Shown here piece after piece: positions 21,710-34,900 of a DNA stretch of 64,000 nt. The stretch is from Microthyrium microscopicum (lineage: Eukaryota > Ascomycota > Dothideomycetes > Microthyriales > Microthyriaceae), in assembly GCA_010405405.1 (NCBI GenBank), contig MU004230.1, positions 3,245,744 to 3,309,743 on the forward strand, in the 5' to 3' direction. Both the position numbers and the translations under genes were made by a program. Under the pieces are notes generated by a model. That model made no database searches and was not told where the DNA came from. It saw only the letters and a list, made by a program, of their open reading frames with translations. Numbering within the stretch: position 1 is the first letter of the stretch; every line of letters starts with the position of its first letter.

Positions 21710-24442
21710 ATGTTCGCAGTCGTGAGATCCCGGTGAGTCTACTGTCTGCAGCTATGACTGAGGCTCAGAATGGTTAATTTGGGATAGACTAGCTACCCCA
21801 GGAGGCGACATACGCTGGACACGAATATTGACCGGACACCGCAAGCATCGTCTACGGCGTTGGTGCTGAGACAGCCACGGGATCCCAATTCACCAGAGAC
21901 ACCGCCAATGCTGAGCCGCTCGTCGACTTTTGGCTCTACTGTCAGCTACGGAGGCTCATCGACGGAAAATCATTGCAGCCATCGACGCTCTTGCCGGATT
22001 TGCAGCAGTTTGAAGCGATTCATCAGAAACGATGAGCACAATGGCCAGGTTAGTCGATACTTTGGCCATGTAAAAGTGCGGCGCGAACATGTCCCTGGAT
22101 ATACGATCATCACTGTTGCGAAACCTCTGGTTGTGGATGTTACGTGCCGGCGCTGTCAAGAGATATATACATGTCCACAATGCCTGAAGTTGACATTGCT
22201 GATGCAAATCGATGTTGAGACGCTCCATGAAGATGAAGTAAATTTGCCAATGGAGGTGTGGGCCAAAGCACCAGACAAGTCTAAAGGATATTCTTCCCTA
22301 AATCGACAGCTGTTTCCCCTCAAAGGAGCTCTGATCGGCCAGCGCGTGGATTGGTATGGACAAAATGTTCATGCGCAGATTACCTGGTCTCCGCTACCTG
22401 AGCGCCAGTTGATCATGATACCGTCTGAAAATATCTCCCGCAGCAACGCACCAATACGAATACGCGACTCCCAATGCGTTGACGTCAAATTTATGCAATT
22501 GGCTCTCCGAAGATGTGAGGCGGAGCATGTCAAGTGCGTAAATCCATGGCAAAATGCTTTTGAAGGAGTTCATGTACCGATTTTGCTTATGGATTTGAAG
22601 GAACGATGTATAGTCGCATCAAGTACCGACGCCCCATATGTTACGCTATCATATGTATGGGGCGACGCTACTGATACCTTTGAATGCCGACGCGAGAGCA
22701 TTGCTGGACTACGAGCAAAGGGAAGTCTTGATGATAGATCGTTCTTCTCGGCTCCTCAGACTATCCTTGATGCGATGGACTTTGCTGAAGCAATGGGCGA
22801 AAGATATATCTGGATAGATCGTTATTGCATCGTGCAAGATGACCATGGCCAGAAAGCATCGCAGATATTGTCCATGGCCGCAGTATACGCAAAAGCAAGG
22901 TTCACCATCATCGCTGCAGATGGAAGCGCAAAAGACGGTCTGGCTGGCTGGCCAAGTAGGATGGGAGAAGCTGATATCGATTTCACTTCACGCCGGCAAA
23001 GTAATGTGTGGTATTCTGGTCGGGAGGTCTCCGTAATAGCAGGATTAGACTTCCAGACTGCTGCACTTGGTGAGTCCTGGGTCTCAAGAGGGTGGACGTT
23101 TCAAGAGCAAATCTTTTCAAGAAGAGCCATTGTGTTCCATGGCGGTTTATCATTCTGGAAATGTCAAAGATGCTTTTGGCAAGAAGATTTCAGAGATCCA
23201 ACTAGAGCGGAAGAAGGGCCTTTAGCAGATGTTGAGAAACTCACGCCTTTAGCATGGCCAGACCTGTGCCAGCTAAAGCATTTACTCGAAAAATATGCGT
23301 TGCGTATTCTAAGCTACCCAAGCGATTCGCTCCACGCGTTTTCTGGTATATCAAGCTTCCTACAACCATATTTCCCAGGAGGATTTCTTTTTGGATTGCC
23401 TGAGATGTGGTTCGACGTCGCACTTCTATGGCAACCAAAAGTACCGCTTCAGGATCGAGTACATCTGGCCAAGTCAAAAGGACAGCCAACGGGAAGTTTA
23501 CCAAGCTGGTCCTGGGCTCGGTGGAAAGGCGCCTTAGACCTGCACAATTGGGCGATTGCAGGAATCCACTGCATCCCAGAGCAACCTAACGAGCCACTTC
23601 ATGCCTTACGATGCAAAATTATGCCAATCGTGAAGTGGACTAAAAGCTTAGCATCAAAGGAGAGTAAGACCCCGATACTCAACAATTTTGCCATGCATCG
23701 AAAAAATGCAGAGAAACGCAGCGTCCAACTTCCCAGGGGTTGGACCAGGCGAACAACACTGGACATGGCTTATGGAGGCTCAACCGTGGACCGCTTCTTT
23801 CACGCCAGTATTGACAGCAATACTGGCTTTATGTACCCGATACCTCTGGCATCTGATGCACCTCTACCACGTGGATGTGGCGATGATTCAGCTTGGTTGC
23901 CTGCTATATCAGGGAAGGTGATGCGAATGTACGCTCAGCTAGGCCAACGAGTAACAAATAGCAATTTTCCGGGGGAGTCCCCGCAGAGGAATGATTGTTG
24001 CTGCTGGGCACAGCTCTTAGCATCGAACACAAAGAGACAAATTGGCATGATTGTTCTGAATGTTGAGGACAGCGATAAAGAACCGCAAGATCTGGACATA
24101 TTCCATGATCGGGGAATCCCACTGGCGACAGAAACTCAATACCCATGGAAACCTACCGTGAGGCAAAGGAAATCGATAGAACTTGAGATGATTGCAATCT
24201 CCAGAGGCACATTGACGTGGCCTCAGGGCGACGAACACTCAATTGGCACTTTCGATGATTGGGAGTTCGAACAGAGCGTGTCCGATGGCGCAGAAAAACG
24301 ATACGAATACTACAACGTGATGTGGATCGAACGACTCGGCGAGTCTCAAGGAATAATCGCAGAAAGAAGGGGTCTCGGCCGCATTCAGCGAGCCATGTGG
24401 GAGGAATTGTACCTTGACCAAATTGATATTACTCTGCGATGA
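21710..24442 (+). CDS. HET-domain (heterokaryon incompatibility) protein
   Basis: The HET core is clear: VTLSYVWGDAT, then IWIDRYCIVQDD, AVYAKARFTIIAADG and later SWVSRGWTFQEQIFSRRAIV. Upstream of it (about residues 50-130) is a cysteine/histidine-rich stretch (CSHRRSCRICSSL, then CRRCQEIYTCPQC) that may bind zinc. The continuous frame starts at the ATG at 21860, but I prefer join(21710..21732,21793..24442): a 23-nt first exon (MFAVVRS), a 60-nt GTGAGT...CTAG intron, then YPRRRHTLDTNIDRTPQAS leading into the same frame, 890 residues. The shorter start would give 860. The frame is intact, with no sign of RIP despite an AT island 1.6 kb downstream. Role in incompatibility is inferred from the family. 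Confidence 0.88.
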
Positions 24443-26013
24443 TTCCCCCTTGTATGATAAATCCTTTTCTAGAAATCATTGAGCATGACCTTTACGCGAC
24501 CGATGAATGGCTTTTCGCTAGTGGACTAGCATCGAACAAAGTCGTACGACACTTTGCTTCTAGACGCTCTCGGCATTGACCGGGGTGGCGGATTCTTAGA
24601 ATCCCAAAATTCAAAGCTTAGATACACGTGGCGAGTAGGCAGATTGGGTGCGGGTGAGTCAAGCTTACCGTGAATTTGGGCTGAGATTGCAATTCAAGCG
24701 AGTTGCGTTCGCTTAGGCCTCGTGGGTGAGCAAGCGAAGTGAGATGACTTGGGTTTTGATAACAGAGAACACGAGGCTGCGGCTGATGCCGCCTTGCCGA
24801 CAAGGCTGTTGGTAGAAAGCGAACATTGGGATTGGCGTTGACATTTTGATCTTAAAAGTTGGTGAAACTGAAAGTAACTATCAGGAAAGCGAAACAGATT
24901 CGAACTTGATGGTAAGCTATAATCTACAAGACTGGTGAGTATATGCGATATGTATCCTCCCAACTGCTGAATCCAGGAAATTGCTCTATGCATATATGAG
25001 TGTTGAGTTGCACTTTGATTTTAGAACACACACATCACGGATACCAATGCTACACGAAACATTTCAATTGAATGGTCCGACGTTACAACAAACCGGCCAG
25101 TATTTGCTACTCGCTCCGGAAGGACGCACGTCGTTGAGCTCGTGTCGTAAGGTACCATCACACGACATCCTGAATCATGAGGTACGAACTGCTGCTGTGG
25201 CTGCTTTGATGTAAGACAAGAATTGTCGATCGCAGCTATCTGACAGGTCGATCTGGTATACGTACGTGTACTATAGGCGATCGTTGTAGATCTTTTTGAA
25301 TATTCCATGACCTTCGACTTCTCGGGGCCGGATTTTAGACACGGTGATATCCAAGAAGACTGATTTCTTTGGACTGGCGCACTTTCCCACGTTGTTGAGG
25401 CTCGAATTAGCCTCCTTTCGTGTTAGCTCTGATTAGCCTAGACTTGCATTGGTCTAGCTAAAATTACGGGCTTGAACTGGAGGATCTCCACGAGGATCTA
25501 GCCAAGGGCAATGCTTGCGGAAATCGCGCACAATTTGGCTCAATAGGGACTAAATGATCCTTCCTCCAACTACTTCCATGGAAGGTCTTGAGAAAAGGGG
25601 GAGTTTTCATCGGATGTACCCTACCACCACCGTCTGCTTTACTACTGATCGTTGACTGAGTACAATTTTATTGACGCTACCGGCGCTATTGCAATTCTGA
25701 TCAACATTCATAGGTGATAATCCACGGGCCGCTTGCACTCGTGCCTTGCAAAGCGCAAAGCTGTGCATCTTGTCCCTCCGTTGTACCACAAGGTTCGTTC
25801 TCATGAGATTGCGTTGGCACGTTGCAAGCTAAGTTATCAATGTCTGATAACTGGTTCGCAGCGTAATCAGCAGCAAGGAGCATGGGAAGTTTGAACTTTG
25901 CAGGCAAGCAAGCTGCAGGTCAGTTTCGAACTTTCGATCATCTCCAATTTTATAAAGGGCCGACAACAAGGACCGACGAGCCAACGAGTGCATTTGCTGG
26001 GTATGCCAAGGAG
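24443..26013. other. Intergenic region before the large AT island
   Basis: About 1.6 kb of normal composition with no supported gene. The change to AT-rich sequence comes just after the Mutator-like inverted repeat that begins at 26014. Confidence 0.5.
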
Positions 26014-26160
26014 AAGTTTCCACACACCCTACTCAATGGCACCCCCATGTTTCTACATACCCTCTAGGGGTTGCTTAGACCCTATCACTAAATTAGGTAG
26101 CGCGCTACCAAAATTAATAATAGAGGCTAGAATATAGCAAGATACGTATAGATTTATAGG
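26014..26160. repeat. Left terminal inverted repeat of the MULE
   Basis: Starts AAGTTTCCACACACCC and pairs with 29280-29426. It contains a perfect 14-bp palindrome GGTAGCGCGCTACC (26096-26109) and the block CCCTCTAGGGG. Confidence 0.85.
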
Positions 26161-26999
26161 CAAATTGTATAGGATTATAAGATTTTTAGTAAGCATATTT
26201 TTAGGGTACTATTAAAGCAAGATTTTAATATTAGTAGTAAATTATATATGTTAAGACGTAGAATAAGCTAAAGAGAAGAAAAATAACACTAAATTACTAT
26301 ATTCTCCCTAATTCCTAATATTTTAACGCTAAACGCTAGTTACTATAAGATTACGTATTATGTCCTAATCCCTTATAGATTAAATACTTCTATTAAATAA
26401 TTACTAAAGGTTAAATTAGCTACTCTATCTATTATCTCTTTTTCTATAAGGGCCTCTACGTCTTTAATATATCTAGTAAAAGAAGAAAAGAATTATTAGA
26501 CATCTTAAGATTAGTAATACTAATAAGCTTTATATAAAAGTTAGTTAGTATAGTATACTTATTATCTTTATCTTTATTAGTATTAATATAAGCCTTCTTA
26601 AAGGACTTAATTAACTATATTAGATATATAAAATTAATAGAATTCTCTCTAATAGTAATAATAGCTTTAAATACGTATAAGTAGAGAAATTACTTATTCT
26701 ACTATCTATAGTAATTATAGGTCTTAGAATTAATATTAATAGTATATTCCTTTAGATAAAAAGTATATTTTAATATACTAATAAGGGTTATAAAATTAAA
26801 AGAATTAAGTATAATAATAGTAACCTATTTAGAATAAAATAATATAGTATTATAGAAGTATTAACTATAATAAGTAAGATCTATAAGTATAAGATATTAC
26901 TATAGATTTAAATGTTTATAAATTTAATCTTTAGCTTCTTAACGCTTAAAGCGCTTTTTAATAATATAATTCTAAATACTATTTAAAAGAAGAATAAGA

Positions 27000-28300
27000 T
27001 ACTTATAATAATAGCCTTTAAGAGCTAAATTAGCAATCTTAATAGTATTAGATATTAACTAATTATAACGCAGCGTAGAGAAATATTTATAGACCTATTT
27101 CTCTTTAAGTAGCTTTTTAACATAATTCTTAAAGCTAATAAAATAGTTAAGAATATCCTATAGTATTAAATAGTTCTATTAATAAGTAGAATTATAGTTA
27201 ATATAGTAATTAAACTATCTTAATACTTATATACCAAAATTAGACTATATATTCTACTTAAGATAAAAAGAATACTATCTAAGGGCATAAACCTTAAAAT
27301 TCAAGTTTAGCGCATTTAAAAGATCTTAATTTTAATTAGTAATTATAGTAGAGCAAAATTTTAGAAGAGATATAGTTAAATATAGTTAGATATCTTAAAA
27401 ATATAATTAAGAAAGAGGAAGGAAAAAAGGCTAAAAGAATAGTAAATCTAGCTAAAAGAAAGTAAATCTAGAGACTAGCGCTAAGACTTATAAGGATTAC
27501 TAATCTTAATACTAAGCATTACGCGTCCTAAATATATATATATCTACTCCTATAACTTATTATTCTTACCTTTAAAGATACTAAATATATAAATTATTAT
27601 ATTAGCTTTACTATTAAATCTAGTAATAATAACTATCTTAGTATTATATCCTATTTTATAATAGGCAACATCTAAACTAATAATTTTAAGTAACTAGGCA
27701 AAAGTTACTTAACTAATAAATAAATATATAAATATACGTTAGATCTACTCTATAAGAGCCTTCTTAAATACGATATAAACTTTAGGATTTACCTATTTAA
27801 AAGCCTTAATCTAGGAGAGAAGCATCTAATAGCTATTAAGGAATTTATCTTTAACTTTTCTAAATATCTTACGCTTTAGCTAAGATACTTATTAAAGGGT
27901 AATAGCCTAACCTATATATTTATAAATTATATTATAAATATCCTAATTTAGTATATTTTTATTAAAAGCGCTATAGGCTTTAATAAGCTTCTTTATAATC
28001 TATAACTTTAAAGTATATACCTATTATAAAGTAGTTCTTATTAAATAGGTATAGTCTTTAGGCGTATTAATCTACATTAAAATCTACTTCTTCTTAATAA
28101 TATTAATGTATCTAAGAATTAATTTTATAGTACGCATGCCCTACTTATAAGTATCCTTTTAATACTACTAGAGCTATTAATCCCCTCCTAAACCTTTCTT
28201 CTTACAAACTTTAAATCCTACCTTTACTACTATAAGATATAGAATAGTATTAATATCCTAATAGTTATTATATACTAAACTAACCTATAACTTCTTTTAT
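27000..28300 (-). pseudogene. MULE transposase remnant
   Basis: On the minus strand, around 27690-27540, the reading with stops ignored gives IISLDVAYYKIGYN, then IVIITRFNSKANIIIYIFSI and FKGKNNKL. This follows the MULE catalytic pattern (LDGTxxKxxYxxxLLxAxGxDxxxxIxPLAxxxVexEN). The first catalytic Asp is kept. Upstream, IKAFK-VNPKVYIVFKKALIE fits the region before it. Most stops (TAG/TAA) sit at expected Trp or Gln. Ends are approximate. Confidence 0.7.
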
Positions 28301-29279
28301 AATTCCTCTTTATCTTTAGTAGCACTAGTAGTAATAATAAGATTAATTAATTCTAGCGTTAGCATAGTACTATAAATATTATTCTTAAGGGGCCCTAAAT
28401 ATAAGAAGGTACCTAGCTCTAGCTTATTATTATTAACGCTAGTAAGATTAATAAAGTTAACTTTAAGAAGAAGTACTAGATTCTTAATAAGAATAGCATT
28501 AAAGTCTAAAGCCTACTTAATAAGAACGTATCTAGATAAGTATAAAGAAGCTATAGTAAAGTATAAGTAAGTAAATACAAATAGGATAAAGATATAATAT
28601 CTTTTAAATAAATTATAATATAAAACGCTAATATTCTAATATAGATAGTTCTAAGCTTCTAAAAATACGCCTAAAGCCTACTCTTTATCTCCTTTACCTC
28701 TCTATATTACTATAGCTAATTCTATAGTATAAATTACTACTAAAAAGTAGTATATTTAATCTTCTTACTTAATTCTCTATATACTATACATTTTTATACT
28801 TTTTAATAATTTTAGCTAATTTTAACGTACTATAGTATTAAAATATAGCTTTTGCGCCTAAAGCTAAATCTATAGCTATTCTTAAATTCTTAATATCTTA
28901 ATAGCTAATTCTATAATAGAAATCTCTATTAAAAAGTAATATATTATATCTTATCTATTCTTAATCTACTCTATACTAAATTTTTATAATTTTTATAATT
29001 TTATACTATTTTAAGTAATATAGCGTTAAAATCTTACTTCTACGTAGAGCTACTATAAAAACTAGATCTATAGCTTTTAGTGCTTACCTATTTAATATCT
29101 AAATCTTAATACCTAATTTAATAGTATAAATCTCTATTAAAAAGTAGTATATAATATCTTTCTATTAAATTCTATTAATTTTACTATTTTTATACCTTTT
29201 AGAGAACTCTACTATTAATTTAGAGGTAAATCTAGCTTCTATAGCTAAATCTAGCCTCTAAAGCAATAATAGGGTCCTT

Positions 29280-29426
29280 TACTATAAACCTATATGCATC
29301 TTGCTATATTCTAGCCCTTATTATTAATTTTGGTAGCATGCTACCTAATTTAGTAATAGGGTCTAAGCAACCCCTAGAGGGTGTGTAGAAACACGAGGTG
29401 CCATTGAGTAGGGTGTATAGAAACTT
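29280..29426. repeat. Right terminal inverted repeat of the MULE
   Basis: Reverse complement of 26014-26160 with C/T-type differences. The palindrome is still perfect here but in changed form, GGTAGCATGCTACC (29332-29345). Confidence 0.85.
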
Positions 29427-30983
29427 GTCCTCTAGGTATATTCCTTTGTATCCTTAACTAAATTATTAACGTATACTACATCCGCTAGAAGATAATCCTT
29501 TTAGGACTAACGTTAAACCCAAAATATACGAATAGACTACTAATCTTCTATCCCCCCTAAAATGTACCTAAAGTTTGCCTATATTAAAAATATATACGTT
29601 AGTAAGCTATAATTTAATAGAATAACTTATAAAATTTTAGAGTTAATTAGATTAAAATTAGTAAAATAATGCTATAGTAACTAAATTTACTAATCCTCTA
29701 ATCTAGATGCCTACTATTCCTTTAAAATTAGCTTAATCTTGTCCTCTAGCGTTAGTTTACTAACTAAAATGCTAAACTATACTAATACGTTTCTATCTAT
29801 AGTTCTACGTATAGATATTAAGGAAGAAGAAGGAGATATTCTTTTTAAAGCTCTTTCTTCTAGTAATAACGATAATATACTTTCTAGGCTAGAAACTAGT
29901 AGATTGCTATTACTATTATATCTTAAAGTTCCTCTACCTAATTTTAACTTAGGCTTATATCTAAATTCTATAGATAGAGATATAATTTATACTTCTAAAT
30001 CTAGACGTAGAATACTTATAGAAGGTTAACTAGAGATAGATTTTATTCCTCTTTAACGTCTAGTATATTATAAATTTACTATAAGGCTACTAAATAATTT
30101 CTATTATAAAGCGCTAGTATTATAATATTAAATTTTATATTAATTACCTCGTAGATTAGTAGATCTAGCTCCCTTAATTAAAGACTATAAATTATAAAAT
30201 TTAGATGCCTTTTATACTTACTACGATATGCTACTAATCTTCTTTAATATATTGTGAAAGGACTAAGACTTTAATTTAATTACTATTAATACTAATCTAT
30301 ATCTATAATCTAATCTTCTTACTATAGGCAAAGATATAGATTTAATTAAGCCTATTTTAGTAGAGGAAATCTAGATATTCCTTAGTATCTTTATCTATTT
30401 TAGAGCTTACTTAATTTAAGATATTATAGATCTCTAGAGCTTTAATAGCACTATACTGCTTAATAATATCTATACCTTTATAAATTAAGATTAATAGTAG
30501 ATTATAAAAAGGAATATTTATTTAAAAGCTCTTAATTAGATAGAAGTACTTAAGACCTTCGCGTAGAGAAGAGAAGTATTATTTAAGAAGTTAGATTCCT
30601 TATCCTTAACTCTCTCTTAGCGCTTTAAAGATATTATAATTTTTACGAACTACGTCTTAATTAATAAGATAATAGTAAAGTTTACTAGTAGAATTAGCGC
30701 TACTATATATATAAAAGAGAAACTAATTCCTAAAGGCTTTAAAGTGCTTACTACCTGCTTCTTAGGTTACCTATAGGATTATCTTTATATAATTCTTAGT
30801 AGTTTCTTATTATTAGATAGTAATAAAGATATACTTACCTATGCCTATTCTTAAAGTCCTCCTTTAGATACTTTAAGCTTTTAGAGTAATATAAATATAA
30901 TATCTTAGGTAGTTCTTATAATAGCACTTACCTTATCGTTTATACTTAAACGCTTCCTAATCTTTACTAATAACTTCTTTAAT

Positions 30984-31205
30984 TGTAAGGAGCTATTAGG
31001 CACGATCAGGCAAGTAGAATGTAGCTAATATTGTAGGATCTACGTACGGAGAGAAGAGATCTAGAGATAGAGCTACGGATGTAAAGATATAGAGCCTAGG
31101 GGATCCTTAGACACACTAACCCTAAACGGGATAAAGAAATCTTATCTATAGAATTAGATCTCTAGATCTAACACTAAAACACTAAACCTATAAGGATTCC
31201 TTATA
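30984..31205 (-). repeat. LTR of gypsy element A (left)
   Basis: 222 bp, TGTAAGGAGC...CCTTATA. It aligns without gaps to 38424-38645; about 21 differences by eye, all transitions. Confidence 0.93.
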
Positions 31206-31260
31206 TAACTCCTCCCTTTTAAAACAGACCTTCTAGGCTATTTTAATCTATTCTATTCTA

Positions 31261-31300
31261 GGCTAGGCTAGGCTAGTCTAGTCTAGTCTAGTCTAGTCTA
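31261..31300. repeat. Pentanucleotide tandem repeat inside gypsy A
   Basis: Eight 5-base units, GGCTA three times then GTCTA five times, 55 bases inside the left LTR. It would lie in the 3' untranslated part of the element. Confidence 0.9.
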
Positions 31301-31999
31301 TATAAATACTAAAACTCCTTTATATGTATTACTACTAAGAAATATATAATACGTTATCTACTAACCCTAGCGACTATTAAAACCTATTAATAAAGGTAAG
31401 GATATCTATTTAAGATAGTCTATAGTATCTAATAGTCTTAATAGTAGCATTATTAAAAATAAACTAAAAACAAAGGATATAAAACTATAAAAATAAAGCG
31501 CTTTTATGCTATAAGATTCTAATCTATGAGCAAACTATTAATATTGTAATCTTCTTCCTAGTTAAGCTTTAGCAGCTTTTACGAAGAATATAGACCTAGT
31601 TTATTAAGATATAAATAATAAAACTCTAAGATAGCATTAGGCGCGTTAAGCACGTTCTACTATAGTTGCTAACTCTTATTATAATAACTATTCTATTTAA
31701 TCCTATATTTAAAGACTTTGCCTTTACTATAGCCTTCCTATTTACTATTAGTAATAGCGTCTATAAGCTATTCTTCTTCTTTACCTTTAACTTTACTAAT
31801 AATAGCTAGTAGAGGATTAACTTCTTTAAGAAGCTTAGCCTTGTTATTAATAGGATATAATAACTAAGTATAAAATACTAGATGCATTTTTATTAACTTA
31901 AGTAGATCTAATTTATAAGTAATACTATTAATCTTATAAAGGACTTTAAATAGTTCTACGCTCTTATTATTAAGCGTTTTTAAAGGACGTATTATATTA

Positions 32000-34900
32000 T
32001 AGTTATAAACGTTAAGATAAACTTAATCTCCTAGATAAAGATTAAGCGCTAGACGCTAGTACTTATTAGCGTAGAGCTTTTACTATAACTACGCCTATAC
32101 TAATTATTTCTTTAAGAATTAGTATAACTTCTCTCTACCGTCCTAAATATAGTCTACTAAGGTAACTTCCTTATAAGCTACTATAGATTTATATAAAGCC
32201 TTAGGTAGTAGATAATAAGCTAATTCTAATCCTAATTTTAGTAGAAAGCTATTCTAAGCTTTAAATAGTATAAAGCCTATAGTAGCGCTTACTATAGAAT
32301 TAACTACAAACTTAGCAAAGAGTAATAACGAAGCCTAATTATCTTAGTCCTAGTTAATAAATAAGCATAGGTACTATTTAAGTATAGCAATTAAAATTTC
32401 TATAATTCTATTTATCTTAGGATACTAAGCTATACTTAACCTTAAAGTAATATTAATACGCTTATAAAGGCGGCCTTAAAATACTAATATAAACTAAGTT
32501 CCTCTATCTAATAGAATAGAATCTAGCTAACTATAAAGCTTCTAAACGTAGTTAATAAACATAATAACTATTATTTTAACTAATAGGTTAAGGAAAGCAA
32601 TAAATCTCTAAGACTATATAAAGCAATTAACTATAACTATAATATAGTAATAGATAATCCCTTAGTATATATATCTTAGCAAGAAGATAGCAAAGTTAAT
32701 AGAAATATCTAACTAAGTATAATTTAGTAGTAGGAAGGATCTTAATAAACCTTACTTCTTTTAATATATAGGTTTAGCAAAGATATAGTAATAGCTCTTA
32801 ATAAAAGTCTTTACTAACTCTAATATGCGTAGCTACTAGTAATCTTACTATAAATAGTAGTATATTATTATAACTCCTTTATATCTTATTACCTTATATT
32901 AATAAGCCTACTTTATAGCTTTATAACGTAAATAAATAGTAGAGATAAAGAGCTTTTGCTAGTAAAGCATAGTACTATCTAGCATAGCTTTATAATTTGT
33001 TAACTTAATATACTCTTAGTTAAGGATATTAAAAGGTAAGAAGTAGTCTTTTTATGCTTTAGCTAGCTAAATTGCAATTAATAGCTTATTAACCTTACTT
33101 ACTTTTATTACCTCTTTTAAGAACTATTTTAGGGCAAAGTCTAAAAATTCCTTATTAACTAGTAAAGAATTATCTAAACTAGCTAGAGCCTTATTCTAAA
33201 GGCTTTCTATAATAGGTTTTAAATATAATTCCTCTATTATAGTAGCATCTAACTTATTTACTATAATTATAGCTACTTATAAAAAGGATAAGGTAATAGA
33301 GTTAATAAGAATTATAGTAAGTTTAATTACTTTTTTTATACTAAACTAGTAGAGGAATAAAAGTAGTTAATACTATTAAGTAATCTATAGATTATTATTA
33401 CTTTAAGGAAGATCTTAAGAACGTCTTATAAAGGCATTAGCTTTACTATTAGCTATTCCTAGGCGATATTTAATAAGGAAGTAGAATTATAATAAGAATT
33501 TAGCCTATTGTATTTAATAGTAAGTAAGCTTCTTTATTTTTATAAATATCTAGAGGTTTTAATAATCTAAAAAGACCTTAATAACGTCTTCTATGCCAAA
33601 AAGTTTAGGTTCTTATTCTTTAAAAGCTTAGACAATAGCTAATAGCTTCTTATTATAGATATTATAATTATATTCTATAAGTATTATCTTTTTAGATAAA
33701 AACGTAATAAGTTTAAGATCTCTATTAGTATCCTTTTATAATAGCACTACTATATATACCCAATCTAAGGCATCTATTTCTATCTAAGTTTCCTTATTAT
33801 AGTTAAAGTAAATAAAGATAGAAGTAAAAGTAAAAGCTTCTTTAAGAGCTTTAAATACTCTCTCTTTAGGCTCCTCCAAATCCTACGAGAAGACTATAAT
33901 AGCGTTCTTTCTTATAAGATTAATTAATAGCGCCGCTATAGCTAAATAGCTAAATATAAAGTAATAGTAGAAATTTGTAAATCTAAGGAACGCCTAAACG
34001 TTTTTTAAGCACGCTAGTTATTCTTATTCTAGTATCGCCTAAACTTTAGCAGAATCTATTTTGATATCCTTAATAGTAATAATTAGACTAAGGTATTTAA
34101 CTTCCTAGATATAGAATTTAGACTTCTTAATATCTAGAAATAAACCTACACGTTCTAATATATTTAAGATAAGATAGACATATACGTTATATTCTTTTAA
34201 CGTCTTACTAAAGACTAAGATATTATTAAGGTAGATAGTAACGAAGTTATTAAGGAATTATATTAACGCGTAGTTAACATAAGATTAGAACGTTTCTAAT
34301 CTCCCTATAAGACTAAAGGAGAGGACGTTAAATTTAAAGAGGCTATATTAAGTAAGGAAGGCTATTTTATGCTTGTTTTTAAGTTTAATCTAAATCTATT
34401 TAAACGCTATAATAATATTAAATTTAGAGTAGAACTTTGCGCGTATTAAATGCGTAAGTATTTTATTAATAAGAGAAGGAATATTACTATTCTTAACGAT
34501 AATTTCATTAAGTCTATAATAATTAATATAAACTCTAATACCTCTACCTAGCTTATTAATATAAAGTATTAGTATAGCATATTAAGACTTAGAAGGCTTT
34601 ATGAATCTATATACTAATAATTACTCTATATACTACTTTACTACTAATGCCTACTTTAGAGATATTAAGATAGAATAACGTTTTAGTATTTTTACGTCTA
34701 GAATAAGGTTAATAGCATAATTAAATTTACCTTAATATAGTACAAGAGTATTAGCTCGTTTTAAGTTAAAAACCTTAAAGTATTATTAGAATTCCTCTAG
34801 AATAAGCTTTAGTATTTCTTCTTATAATATATATAAGCTGTCCTACTTATTCTACTATTTAATATAATCCTCTTTAAAGATAGCGTAAGTAGAGAGGTTT
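32000..34900 (-). pseudogene. gypsy A pol remnant (reverse transcriptase, RNase H, integrase)
   Basis: Minus-strand reading through stops gives RGIRVYINYYRLNEIIVKNS, then IPSLINKIL, FYSKFNIIIAFK, LSFSLIGRLETF and the box YLNNILVFSKTLKEYN, a mutated gypsy YLDD. Farther on is LDSILLDRGT-FILVF-GRLYKR, matching the integrase SDRGxQF-FWxxL core. Limits are approximate. Confidence 0.85.

Larger units (their letters stand above)
26014..29426 (-). mobile_element. Mutator-like (MULE) DNA transposon, RIP-degraded
   Basis: About 3.4 kb bounded by inverted repeats of ~147 bp (26014-26160 and 29280-29426), a length typical of MULEs. The transposase lies on the minus strand. Differences between the two arms are almost all transitions plus one single-base gap. 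I do not see the 8-11 bp target duplication that MULEs make: the left flank is unique DNA and the right flank is another AT-rich sequence. Confidence 0.8.

Noticed and set aside
26005-29436. Possible 9-bp target duplication of the MULE
   Set aside because: GCCAAGGAG on the left and GTCCTCTAG on the right do not match, even allowing transitions.
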